From an uncultured Prevotellaceae bacterium (GTDB taxonomy: Bacteria > Bacteroidota > Bacteroidia > Bacteroidales > Bacteroidaceae), in contig ONJJ01000001.1 in assembly GCA_900318115.1 (NCBI GenBank), positions 62,001-126,000 of the forward strand: DNA of 64,000 nucleotides. The letters run 5' to 3'. The position numbers and the translations under genes are program-made. Shown here piece after piece: positions 47,639 to 55,185 of this stretch. The notes under the pieces are model-generated. The model searched no databases, was not told the origin of the DNA, and saw nothing but the letters and a program-made list of their open reading frames with translations. Numbering within the stretch: position 1 is the stretch's first letter; each line of letters starts with the position of its first letter.

Positions 47639-47675
47639 AAGAGGCAACCTCGCTATTGTGCGCTGATTGCCTCTT
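47639..47675 (-). terminator. Terminator after tRNA-Arg
   Basis: On the minus strand AAGAGGCAA pairs with TTGCCTCTT across a 19-nt loop and is followed by a short pyrimidine run. It begins 4 bp after the tRNA. Confidence 0.65.
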
Positions 47676-47678
47676 CCG

Positions 47679-47752
47679 TGACTCCTATAGGATTCAAACC
47701 TATAACCTTCTGATCCGTAGTCAGATGCTCTATTCAATTGAGCTAAGGAGCC
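47679..47752 (-). tRNA. tRNA-Arg (anticodon ACG)
   Basis: The minus strand folds as a full cloverleaf. The acceptor GGCTCCT pairs with AGGAGTC (one G-U). The D-arm is GCTC...GAGC, the anticodon arm TCTGA-CTACGGA-TCAGA with anticodon ACG, the variable loop AGGTT, and the T-arm ATAGG-TTTGAAT-CCTAT, with discriminator A. The 3' CCA is not encoded. Confidence 0.96.
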
Positions 47753-47775
47753 AACAAATACCCTCAAAAACGCTG

Positions 47776-47807
47776 CAAAGATAGGTCTTTTCAGTGAAAC
47801 GTGCAAA
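47776..47807 (-). promoter_or_regulatory. tRNA-Arg promoter
   Basis: On the minus strand TTTG (47807-47804), 20 bp, then TATCTTTG (47783-47776), a full Bacteroidetes promoter 23 bp upstream of the mature tRNA 5' end. Confidence 0.75.
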
Positions 47808-47953
47808 TTTTAGGGCATTTTTCTTCCGAAAAAGTGACCTGCGTCAATCTCTTCGGAGGAGTCATCCGCAGATTCCCCGGAGCCAGGCGCCCCATCTTAT
47901 CATGGCAGGGGTGCCATTTGGGCCGCCAGGCGCCAGGGAACGTGGTGGCGTTT

Positions 47954-50005
47954 TTACTTCAGCAAATCCACGCTGCGCTTGACGAACCGCGTCAGTGCTT
48001 CGCCGCGCAGCAGGCCATTCTGCAAGAGTGCCAGGTCGATGAGCTGGTGTACGAGGCTGTTGCCGGCAGCATATCCAGAGAGCACTTCGCGCTTCTTGCC
48101 TTCTTCGGCTTCGATATCGTCGGAGCATTTCTTCATGTCCTCGCGCTCGGCGTCCGTAATCTCGTCGTATTTCTTCTTGTCCTGCTCTGCCTGCATCACT
48201 GCCTTGCGTGCGCGCAGACCTCTCAGCTCAGCCTCGATGGGCTTCAAGGCCTCTGCCGTCTGAGCCTCGCTGTCGGAGAGGACGCTCTTGATAAGTTCGG
48301 AGTCTGTGTTCAGCACGAGGGAATACATATCCGGCATCTCGCCGTAGAAGCCCATTCCGGGCTGGATGCGTGCCATATCCTTCATGCGACGCATGTATTC
48401 GCTCTGAGTAATCACGATAGGCATTGCGTCAGCACCCATGGCTTGTGTTTCGACATGATACGTTGTTTTGTCAGTCTTAGGCATCTGTGTCTCGAAGACG
48501 GCTGACAGATTGGCAGAGCGCTCGGCTTCCAGTTCCTCGCCCTGGGCATCGTCTTTCTGAATCAGACGGTCTATGACGTCGGAGTCCACGCGTGTGAAGG
48601 TCGTCTTCTCCAGCTTGCGCTCCAGCATCTGCACCAGCGGGGTGTCCAGCTGGCCATCCAGCAACAGCACATTGTAGCCTTTGGCGTGGGCTGCATCAAT
48701 ATACGTGTAGTGCTCATCGCGATCGGCGGCATAGAGGTACACGAGCTGGCCGTCCTTGTTCGTCTGCTGGTCCTTGATCAAAGCCTGGTACTCTTCCAGT
48801 GTGTAGTATTTTCCCTCGGTGTCCTTGAGCAGGAAGAAGGACTTAGCCTTGTCATAGAAGTCGTCCTCGGTGAGCATACCGTAGGAGATGAAAATCTTCA
48901 GGTCATCCCATTTCTCTTCGAACTCCTTGCGGTCGGTCTTGAAGAGAGAGCTCAGGCGGTCGGCCACCTTCTTGGTGATATATCCGCTGATTTTCTTCAC
49001 ATTGCTGTCGCTCTGCAGATAGGAGCGCGAGACGTTCAGAGGAATATCCGGCGAGTCGATGGTGCCATGGAGCAGCGTCAGGAAATCGGGCACGATGCCC
49101 TCCACCTGGTCGGTGACAAACACCTGATTGCAATAGAGCTGGATCTTGTTGCGCTGGAGGTCCAGGTTGTTCTTGATTTTCGGGAAATAGAGGATACCTG
49201 TCAGGTTGAAAGGATAATCCACATTCAGATGAATCCAGAACAGGGGCTCGTCTGCCATGGGGTAGAGTTGACGATAGAACGTCTTGTAGTCCTCATCCTT
49301 CAGCTCGCTGGGCTTGCGCGTCCACAGCGGCGTGGTGTCGTTCACCTGGTTGTCCTCGTCGGTGTCCTGCATCTTGCCGTCCTTCCATTCCTGTTTCTTG
49401 CCGAAGACAACGGGCACAGGCAGGAAGTGGCAGTATTTCTTCAGGAGGCCCTCAAGTTTGTCTTTCTCAAGGAATTCCTTGCAGTCTTCCGACACGTGCA
49501 TCACGATATCCGTGCCGCGGTCCTGCTTGTCGATTTCCTCCAGTGTGAACTCTGGCGACCCGTCGCAGCTCCACTTCACGGCCGGAGCATCCTGATAGCT
49601 CTTCGTCAGAATATCCACGCGGTCGCTGACCATGAACGAACTGTAGAATCCCAGTCCGAAGTGACCGATGATCGCATTGGCATCCTCCTTGTACTTATCT
49701 AGGAAGTCGTTGGCGCCGGAGAAGGCTATCTGATTGATATACTTGTCGATTTCCTCGGCGGTCATACCTATGCCGCGATCGCTGACGGTGATGGTGCCTG
49801 CTTCTGCGTCCACGCTCACGGTGACCTTCAGCTCGCCCATCTCGCCCTGGAAATCTCCCTTGCCGGCGAGGGTCTTCAGCTTCTGTGTTGCATCCACGGC
49901 GTTGCTGACAATCTCGCGGATGAAGATCTCATGATCCGAATAGAGGAATTTCTTGATGACCGGAAAAATGTTCTCGGTCGTTACACCGATATTACCTTTT
50001 TGCAT
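47954..50005 (-). CDS. htpG: Molecular chaperone HtpG (Hsp90)
   Basis: The protein has 683 aa. The GHKL ATPase domain shows FIREIVSNAVDATQKL, VSDRGIGMTAEEIDKYINQIAFSGA and IGHFGLGFYSSFMV. The middle domain has ILYFPKIKNNLDLQRNKIQLYCNQVFV and the catalytic-Arg region DIPLNVSRSYLQ. It helps fold client proteins under stress. The charged tail KKYDEITDAEREDMKKCSDD belongs to the dimerisation domain. It appears to be a single-gene unit. Confidence 0.96.
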   Translation of the reverse strand: MQKGNIGVTTENIFPVIKKFLYSDHEIFIREIVSNAVDATQKLKTLAGKGDFQGEMGELKVTVSVDAEAGTITVSDRGIGMTAEEIDKYINQIAFSGANDFLDKYKEDANAIIGHFGLGFYSSFMVSDRVDILTKSYQDAPAVKWSCDGSPEFTLEEIDKQDRGTDIVMHVSEDCKEFLEKDKLEGLLKKYCHFLPVPVVFGKKQEWKDGKMQDTDEDNQVNDTTPLWTRKPSELKDEDYKTFYRQLYPMADEPLFWIHLNVDYPFNLTGILYFPKIKNNLDLQRNKIQLYCNQVFVTDQVEGIVPDFLTLLHGTIDSPDIPLNVSRSYLQSDSNVKKISGYITKKVADRLSSLFKTDRKEFEEKWDDLKIFISYGMLTEDDFYDKAKSFFLLKDTEGKYYTLEEYQALIKDQQTNKDGQLVYLYAADRDEHYTYIDAAHAKGYNVLLLDGQLDTPLVQMLERKLEKTTFTRVDSDVIDRLIQKDDAQGEELEAERSANLSAVFETQMPKTDKTTYHVETQAMGADAMPIVITQSEYMRRMKDMARIQPGMGFYGEMPDMYSLVLNTDSELIKSVLSDSEAQTAEALKPIEAELRGLRARKAVMQAEQDKKKYDEITDAEREDMKKCSDDIEAEEGKKREVLSGYAAGNSLVHQLIDLALLQNGLLRGEALTRFVKRSVDLLK

Positions 50006-50135
50006 GATGTTTTTATTTTAATAATGTGTATAACTCTTCGTTTGGGAGGCGCACAGGGCGGCACTCCATTTTCCTCCTTGCAAAAAGCGTGCCAAAAGAT
50101 GACGGTTCACTTCAGCAGATTCCACAAATGACCTC

Positions 50136-50182
50136 AAAAAAAACATTTCGCCCCGCACATCCGGAGAAATGTGCGGGGCGAA
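50136..50182 (-). terminator. Strong terminator of the Rnf operon
   Basis: On the minus strand a 14-bp GC-rich perfect stem (TTCGCCCCGCACAT with its complement) is followed by ATGTTTTTTTTG. It starts 28 bp after the rnfA stop. Confidence 0.9.
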
Positions 50183-50210
50183 AGCGTAGAGTAAATTCCT
50201 CAACAGGTCA

Positions 50211-50828
50211 TTAGAGTCCGAAGACCTTGGCGAGGCCATTGTCCACACCACCGAAGCCCATGAAGGCCATGGCCAGCAGGCCGGCGGTGACGAGGGCGAT
50301 GGGCATTCCTTGCATCCCCTTGGGGATATCCATCATGGCCAGCTGCTCACGAACGGCAGCGAAGATGGTCAGCGCCAGTCCGAAGCCGAGGGCGGTGCTG
50401 ACGGCATAGACAACGCCGGTCAGCAGGTTGGGCTCCAGGCCCTGGGCGTTGTAGGTGCCCTGAGCCACGAGGATTGCTACACCCAGGATGCAGCAGTTGG
50501 TGGTGATCAGGGGAAGGAAGACGCCGAGCGCCTGATACAGCGCGGGAGACACCTTCTTCAGCACGATCTCCACCATCTGGACGAGGGCGGCGATGACGAG
50601 GATGAAGGCGATGGTCTGCAAATAGACCAGGTCGTACTTGATGAGCAGAATCTGGATGAGGTAGGTCACGATGGTGGCTATCGTGAGCACGAAGGCCACG
50701 GCAGCGGACATGCCCAGTGCGGTGTCCACTTTCTTCGACACACCGAGGAACGGGCAGATTCCGAGGAACTGCGAGAACACGATGTTGTTCACGAAGATGG
50801 CCGAAAAGAATATGAGTAAGTATGCCAT
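50211..50828 (-). CDS. rnfA: Ion-translocating oxidoreductase subunit RnfA
   Basis: The protein has 205 aa with six membrane helices. The opening MAYLLIFFSAIFVNNIVFSQFLGICPFLGVSKK and later TNCCILGVAI are diagnostic of RnfA/NqrE. RnfA and RnfE span the membrane in opposite orientations and share an iron-sulfur site in the middle of the membrane. The complex couples ferredoxin:NAD+ electron transfer to Na+ or H+ pumping. It is the last gene of the operon. A 157-bp MITE-like element separates it from rnfE. Confidence 0.93.
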   Translation of the reverse strand: MAYLLIFFSAIFVNNIVFSQFLGICPFLGVSKKVDTALGMSAAVAFVLTIATIVTYLIQILLIKYDLVYLQTIAFILVIAALVQMVEIVLKKVSPALYQALGVFLPLITTNCCILGVAILVAQGTYNAQGLEPNLLTGVVYAVSTALGFGLALTIFAAVREQLAMMDIPKGMQGMPIALVTAGLLAMAFMGFGGVDNGLAKVFGL

Positions 50829-50834
50829 AATAAT

Positions 50835-50991
50835 AGACCCACCCCCCTGCCCCTCCCTGTGAGGGAGGGGAGTAAGATGCTTTGACTACAAGGAGGTCTT
50901 TAGGGTCATTTCTTTAATTCGTTATACAATTGAGTACTATTCTTGACTGGTAACCGCACCCTCCCTTACAGGGAGGGTGAGGGGTGGGTCT
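50835..50991. mobile_element. MITE-like element between rnfA and rnfE
   Basis: The ends are inverted copies beginning AGACCCACCCC and containing CTCCCTGTGAGGGAGGG (left) or CTCCCTGTAAGGGAGGG (right, on the other strand). TA flanks both sides of the GACCC...GGGTC termini, as for a TA target duplication. The ~80-bp core has no gene. The right end carries the first base of the rnfE stop codon. Confidence 0.7.
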
Positions 50992-51574
50992 AGATCTTCG
51001 CTGTCTTCTTGACGATAGCAATCAGATAGCCCAGGGCGATGAAGGCACCGGGAGCGAGGACGAAGAGGAGCATGCCGTAGTTCTCGGAATAGAGCGTAGC
51101 GCCGAAGAGCTTGCCGGTGCCCAGGAGCTCGCGAATGCCGCCGAGCAGCGTCAGGGCAATGGTGAAGCCCAGGCCGATGCCCAGACCGTCGAAGATGCTC
51201 TCCACGGGACCGTTCTTGGCGGCGAAGGCTTCGGCACGGCCGAGGATGATGCAGTTCACCACAATCAGCGGGATGAACAGGCCGAGGGTCTTATAGACCT
51301 CAGGCGTGTAGGCTTGCATGAACATCTGCAGGGCAGTGACGAGGGAGGCAATCACGACGATGTACGAGGGGATGCGCACCTGGTCGGGGATGAGGTTCTT
51401 GATGCACGCGATGATGCAGTTGGAGAAGATGAGCACTGCCATGGTGGCCAGACCCATCGACATACCGTTGATGGCGCTGGAGGTGGTTCCCAGCGTGGGG
51501 CACATGCCAAGGAGAAGGACGAAGGTCGGATTTTCCTTGAGGATGCCGTTCCATAGAATCTTGATGTATTTCAT
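50990..51574 (-). CDS. rnfE: Ion-translocating oxidoreductase subunit RnfE
   Basis: The protein has 194 aa with six membrane helices. MKYIKILWNGILKENPTFVLLLGMCPTLGTTSSAINGMSMG and IPLIVVNCIILGRAEAFA are typical of RnfE/NqrD. It pairs with RnfA in the membrane core. Its TAG stop is set by the edge of the MITE-like element. About 120 bp of AATTCACAATT-type repeat separates it from rnfG upstream. Confidence 0.92.
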   Translation of the reverse strand: MKYIKILWNGILKENPTFVLLLGMCPTLGTTSSAINGMSMGLATMAVLIFSNCIIACIKNLIPDQVRIPSYIVVIASLVTALQMFMQAYTPEVYKTLGLFIPLIVVNCIILGRAEAFAAKNGPVESIFDGLGIGLGFTIALTLLGGIRELLGTGKLFGATLYSENYGMLLFVLAPGAFIALGYLIAIVKKTAKI

Positions 51575-51582
51575 ATCTTCTT

Positions 51583-51708
51583 AATTCACAATGCACAATT
51601 CACAATTCATAATTTGCTGCGCAATGCAACGCATGATAAAAAGTGCTGTTGTTCATTGTTTTATTTAACGGGTGAATAACTGTGAATTATGAATTATCAA
51701 TTATACTT
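51583..51708. repeat. AATTCACAATTC-type repeat pair between rnfG and rnfE
   Basis: TTAATTCACAATGCACAATTCACAATTCATAATT (left end shown in part: AATTCACAATTCATAATT) and, about 60 bp later, the inverted GTGAATTATGAATTATCAATTAT flank a short non-coding core. The same repeat pair brackets the four-helix-bundle gene at 53286-53775. The right part encodes the last four codons of rnfG. Confidence 0.75.
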
Positions 51709-52305
51709 TGGCTGCTGGGCAGTGGCTCCGCTTTGGCCATCCGGTGCCGAGGCGCCGGCGTAGGCGTGGAAAGCGATGTTGACGGCACGGAGGAAGGCGC
51801 GGGAAGTGATGGTGGAAGCGGTGATGGCGTCAACGTCGCCGCCATCCTTGCTGACGGTGAGTTCCTTCTCGCCGGGGTTCTTGCCGATGATGTCGCCCTT
51901 CTCGCCTTTCTGGAACCAGAAGTCGGCTTTGGCACCGAGGCCCGGGGTCTCTGCATGTTCAAGGACGGTGTAGCCCTTGATGGCACCTGCTTCGTCGAAA
52001 CCGACGAGCACCTTCAGCGTGCCGCCGAAACCGTTGGGGTCGATGGCTTGCACGGCCATACCCTTGTCCGTGGCATAGAGGATGACATCGTTGCCGTTCG
52101 CATCCTGCACGGTCTTGGTGTCTTGCACCTGGGCATCGGTGACGCCCAGTACGCTGTTGATACCCTCGGCCAGGGTACGTGCCTTGTTCTCTTCGATGGG
52201 ACCCACGGTGATCTTGTTCACGTAGGCCAATGCTCCTGCGGCAATGACCGAGATGAGGGTCAGCACACAGAGCATATTAGGAAGTGTAGATGGTAGCTTT
52301 TTCAT
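51697..52305 (-). CDS. rnfG: Ion-translocating oxidoreductase subunit RnfG
   Basis: The protein has 202 aa. It has an N-terminal membrane anchor (TLPNMLCVLTLISVIAAGALAYVN) and a periplasmic FMN-binding domain. VDAITASTITSRAF (around residue 165) corresponds to the covalent FMN-threonine motif. GFDEAGAIKGYTVLEHAETPGLG is the usual FMN-domain block. The C-terminus (QSGATAQQPKYN) is low-complexity and partly repeat-derived. Its start overlaps the rnfD stop as ATGA. Confidence 0.9.
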   Translation of the reverse strand: MKKLPSTLPNMLCVLTLISVIAAGALAYVNKITVGPIEENKARTLAEGINSVLGVTDAQVQDTKTVQDANGNDVILYATDKGMAVQAIDPNGFGGTLKVLVGFDEAGAIKGYTVLEHAETPGLGAKADFWFQKGEKGDIIGKNPGEKELTVSKDGGDVDAITASTITSRAFLRAVNIAFHAYAGASAPDGQSGATAQQPKYN

Positions 52306-53279
52306 TTCTTTACCTCCCCGAAGCGTTTAGGTTTGACATAAGTGTTGATGAGCGGTGTGAAGCCGTTCATGATGAGGATGGCGAAGCTCATACCCTCCGG
52401 ATAGCTGCCGAAGTCACGGATGAGGACGGTCAGCACGCCGATGGCGCAGCCGTAGATGAGCTGACCCTTGGCCGTCATGGGCGAGGTGACGTAGTCGGTG
52501 GCCATGAAGCAGGCACCGAGCATCAGACCGCCGGAGAGGATGACCTGAACGGGGTTGGCATAGCTGGGGTCGAGGAGATGGAAGAGCCCGGCGAGCACGA
52601 ACACCGAGGCGAGGATGCTCACGGGGATGTGCCAGGTGATGATTTTCTTCCAGAGCATGAAGCAGCAGCCCAGCAGCAGGCACAGCGCGCTGACCTCACC
52701 CAGGGAACCGCCGGTCTGACCCACGAGCATGTCGAAGGCCGAGGGGAGTTCGTTCAGCACAGAGGCATCGCCGGTCTTGATGGCTGTCTTCATGAGTGCC
52801 AGCGGCGTAGCACCCGTCTCGGCATCCACGTAGCCCAGCTGACCGCTCAGAGGCCAGGAGGTCATCTGCACGGGGAAGGAGATGAGCAGGAAGACACGGC
52901 CGACCAGTGCGGGGTTGAAGGGGTTGCAGCCCAGACCGCCAAACGTCAGCTTGCCGATGCCGATGGCCACAAGGGCTCCGATGATGATGATCCAGACAGG
53001 AAGGTTGGAGGGCAGGTTGAAGCCGAGCAGCAGACCTGTCAGCACGGCAGAGCCGTCGCAGATAGTCAGACGCTCGCGCCCCAGTATGAAGCGTGTGATG
53101 GCCCACTCAAAGAACACGCAGGCAGCCACCGACGTCAGAAGGACGATGGCAGACCCCAGTCCGAAGAAATACAGCGAAGCGATCAGCGCAGGAATCAGCG
53201 CGATGCACACGCCGTACATGTTCTTCTGCACCGAGTCGTCTCCGTGGACGTGGGGTGAAAGGGAAATGATAGGTTTCAT
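52302..53279 (-). CDS. rnfD: Ion-translocating oxidoreductase subunit RnfD
   Basis: The protein has 325 aa from the ATG of MKPIISLSPHVHGDDS, the usual RnfD opening. The frame continues upstream to a GTG at 53303, but those codons come from the AATTCACAATT repeat. It is a multi-helix membrane protein. GGLGCNPFNPALVGRVFLLISFP and later SGGLMLGACFMATDYVTSPMT are family blocks, the latter with the covalent-flavin threonine. It lies downstream of an inserted four-helix-bundle gene. Confidence 0.92.
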   Translation of the reverse strand: MKPIISLSPHVHGDDSVQKNMYGVCIALIPALIASLYFFGLGSAIVLLTSVAACVFFEWAITRFILGRERLTICDGSAVLTGLLLGFNLPSNLPVWIIIIGALVAIGIGKLTFGGLGCNPFNPALVGRVFLLISFPVQMTSWPLSGQLGYVDAETGATPLALMKTAIKTGDASVLNELPSAFDMLVGQTGGSLGEVSALCLLLGCCFMLWKKIITWHIPVSILASVFVLAGLFHLLDPSYANPVQVILSGGLMLGACFMATDYVTSPMTAKGQLIYGCAIGVLTVLIRDFGSYPEGMSFAILIMNGFTPLINTYVKPKRFGEVKK

Positions 53280-53285
53280 TGTCAT

Positions 53286-53325
53286 TTTCAATTCACAATT
53301 CACAATTCATAATTCACAATTGATA
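53286..53325. repeat. Left AATTCACAATTC repeat flank
   Basis: Four near-identical 9-10-bp words (AATTCACAATT, CACAATTCATAATTCACAATTG) lie directly upstream of rnfD and downstream of the four-helix-bundle gene. Confidence 0.8.
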
Positions 53326-53366
53326 CTTTTGCGAACAAAATTCGTGACTGTGAGTAATAAAGTTAT

Positions 53367-53729
53367 TCAATTATTTCCTTTGGTTGTATTAACAATCGCT
53401 GTGAGTAGCTTATTCAATTCTTTGCAATCCTTATCCAAACTTTCATATTGCTGCTGATTGATATACTCTGTTTTATAGAGTAATTCAAGCCAGAAATCAG
53501 CCTCATTAGCTTCCTTCAGTGCTACTTTCATCTTATGAATAAAATCATCCCTGCTTTCAGCATGTTCTGCTTCTCTGATGTTGGCGCCAATACTGGTTCC
53601 GCATTTTATTGTTTGGGTACAGATCGGTTGTTCAACAAACGTCATTTTCTTAACAAGAAACTTGACAAGATTCACAATCCGAACCGCAAAGTCCATACTC
53701 TTCTGCTTCACTATATTGTCTGTCTTCAT
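53367..53729 (-). CDS. Four-helix-bundle protein (S23/IVS-type) inserted in the rnf operon
   Basis: The protein has 120 aa. It matches the four-helix-bundle family first seen in 23S rRNA intervening sequences: a basic start (VRIVNLVKFLVKK), CGTSIGANIREAEHAESRDDFIHKMKVALKEANEADFWLELL, and LNKLLTAIVN. Its role is unknown, possibly RNA binding. It is AT-rich, unlike rnfC and rnfD on either side, and is bracketed by AATTCACAATT/GAATTATGAATT repeats, which suggests insertion as a cassette. It keeps the direction of the operon, so it does not obviously block transcription. Confidence 0.85.
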   Translation of the reverse strand: MKTDNIVKQKSMDFAVRIVNLVKFLVKKMTFVEQPICTQTIKCGTSIGANIREAEHAESRDDFIHKMKVALKEANEADFWLELLYKTEYINQQQYESLDKDCKELNKLLTAIVNTTKGNN

Positions 53730-53740
53730 CGCACAGTAAC

Positions 53741-53775
53741 AATTATGAATTTTGAATTATGAATTTTGAATTGAA
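53741..53775. repeat. Right GAATTATGAATTTTGAATT repeat flank
   Basis: Three GAATT-type words in a row lie between the four-helix-bundle start and the rnfC stop. They are inverted relative to the left flank at 53286-53325. Confidence 0.75.
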
Positions 53776-53779
53776 CTAT

Positions 53780-55150
53780 TTACTTCTTGCTGATGGCCTC
53801 CATGTGGCGTGCCTTGATGATGCCCATGACGGTCTGCTTGGCGACGCGGATGTTGTCGAGCAGCGGACGGTTGCTGGGGCAGGTGAAAGCGCAGGAGCCA
53901 CATTCGATACAGGAGGTGACGTCGTTCTTCTCGCAACCGTCCCAGTCCTTCAGGCGGGTGTAGGAAGCGAGGAGGTAGGGCTCCAGACCCATGGGGCAGG
54001 CACTCACGCACTTGGCACAACGGATACAGGGCGAGACCTCGCCGCGGCGGCTCTCCTTCCGGGTCATCAGCAGCAGGCCGCTGCTGCCCTTCGTGACGGG
54101 CACCTCCAGCGACATCAGGGCGCGACCCATCATGGGACCACCGCCGATGATCTTACCGGTATCTTCAGGCAGACCGCCGGCCTCGTCGATGAGCTGTTGC
54201 ATGGGTGTGCCGATGCGGGCGAGGAAGTTGGAGGGTCGAGCAACGCTTTTGCCCGTGACCGTTATGATACGTTCAATCAGCGGCTTATTCTTCGTCACAG
54301 CCTCGTAGATGGCATACACCGTACCCACGTTCTGCACGATGGCACCGACGTTGATGGGCAGTGCGGGAGGTGCCGGCACCTGACGTCCGATGACGGCGTC
54401 GATGAGCTGTTTCTCACCACCCTGCGGATATTTGACCTTCAGGGGCACGACCTCTATGCCGGGGTACTGAGCAGCCTTCTCCTTCAGCAGGTTCTGCATG
54501 AGGGCTATGGCATCGGGCTTGTTCATCTCGATGCCGATATAAGCCTTGGGGCAATTGACGGCGTGCTTGATGAGCTGAATACCCACGAGGATCTGTTCGG
54601 GCTTCTCGAGCATCAGGCGATGGTCGGCGGTCAGGTAGGGTTCGCACTCGACGGCGTTGACGATGATGGCCTCGGCCTTGGTTCCGGGAGGAGGCATGAG
54701 CTTCACACCCGTGGGGAAGGTGGCACCACCCATGCCGACGATGCCGGCAGCTTTGATGCGGTTGACGACCTCCTCGGCGGTGATGCCTCCGAGGTCCTTC
54801 ATGGTGACGAGTTTGTCGGAACGGTCGATGGTCTCCAGCCATTCGTCGCCTTCCACGTCCACGATGACAGCCATACGGCGTGTGCCGCTGCTGTCGAGCA
54901 CGGCATCGACCTTGTTGACCTTGCCGCTGACGCTGGAGAAGACAGGAACGCTGAGACCCTTGCCGGCTTCGCCCAGCAGTGTGCCGACCTTCACCTCATC
55001 GCCTTTCTTGACGACAGGAACGGCCGGGGCACCGATGTGCTGGAACATCGAGAAGACGGCCTGCTTGGGGAGCGCAGCCACACGGATGGGCTCAGCAGCA
55101 GAGAGTTTGTTTTCGGCGGGATGAACACCGCCTATCTTGAATGTCTTCAT
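53780..55150 (-). CDS. rnfC: Ion-translocating oxidoreductase subunit RnfC
   Basis: The protein has 456 aa from the ATG of MKTFKIGGVHPAEN. The frame opens five codons earlier only at a TTG. It carries the NADH/FMN site (AAGIVGMGGATFPTGVKL, NAVECEPYLTADHRL, GGEKQLIDAVIGR) and two [4Fe-4S] clusters near the C-terminus (CIRCAKCVSACP, CIECGSCAFTCP). It is the NADH-binding face of the complex. Confidence 0.94.
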   Translation of the reverse strand: MKTFKIGGVHPAENKLSAAEPIRVAALPKQAVFSMFQHIGAPAVPVVKKGDEVKVGTLLGEAGKGLSVPVFSSVSGKVNKVDAVLDSSGTRRMAVIVDVEGDEWLETIDRSDKLVTMKDLGGITAEEVVNRIKAAGIVGMGGATFPTGVKLMPPPGTKAEAIIVNAVECEPYLTADHRLMLEKPEQILVGIQLIKHAVNCPKAYIGIEMNKPDAIALMQNLLKEKAAQYPGIEVVPLKVKYPQGGEKQLIDAVIGRQVPAPPALPINVGAIVQNVGTVYAIYEAVTKNKPLIERIITVTGKSVARPSNFLARIGTPMQQLIDEAGGLPEDTGKIIGGGPMMGRALMSLEVPVTKGSSGLLLMTRKESRRGEVSPCIRCAKCVSACPMGLEPYLLASYTRLKDWDGCEKNDVTSCIECGSCAFTCPSNRPLLDNIRVAKQTVMGIIKARHMEAISKK

Positions 55151-55185
55151 GATTATATTTGACAATTTTATTACGATTTTACGAT

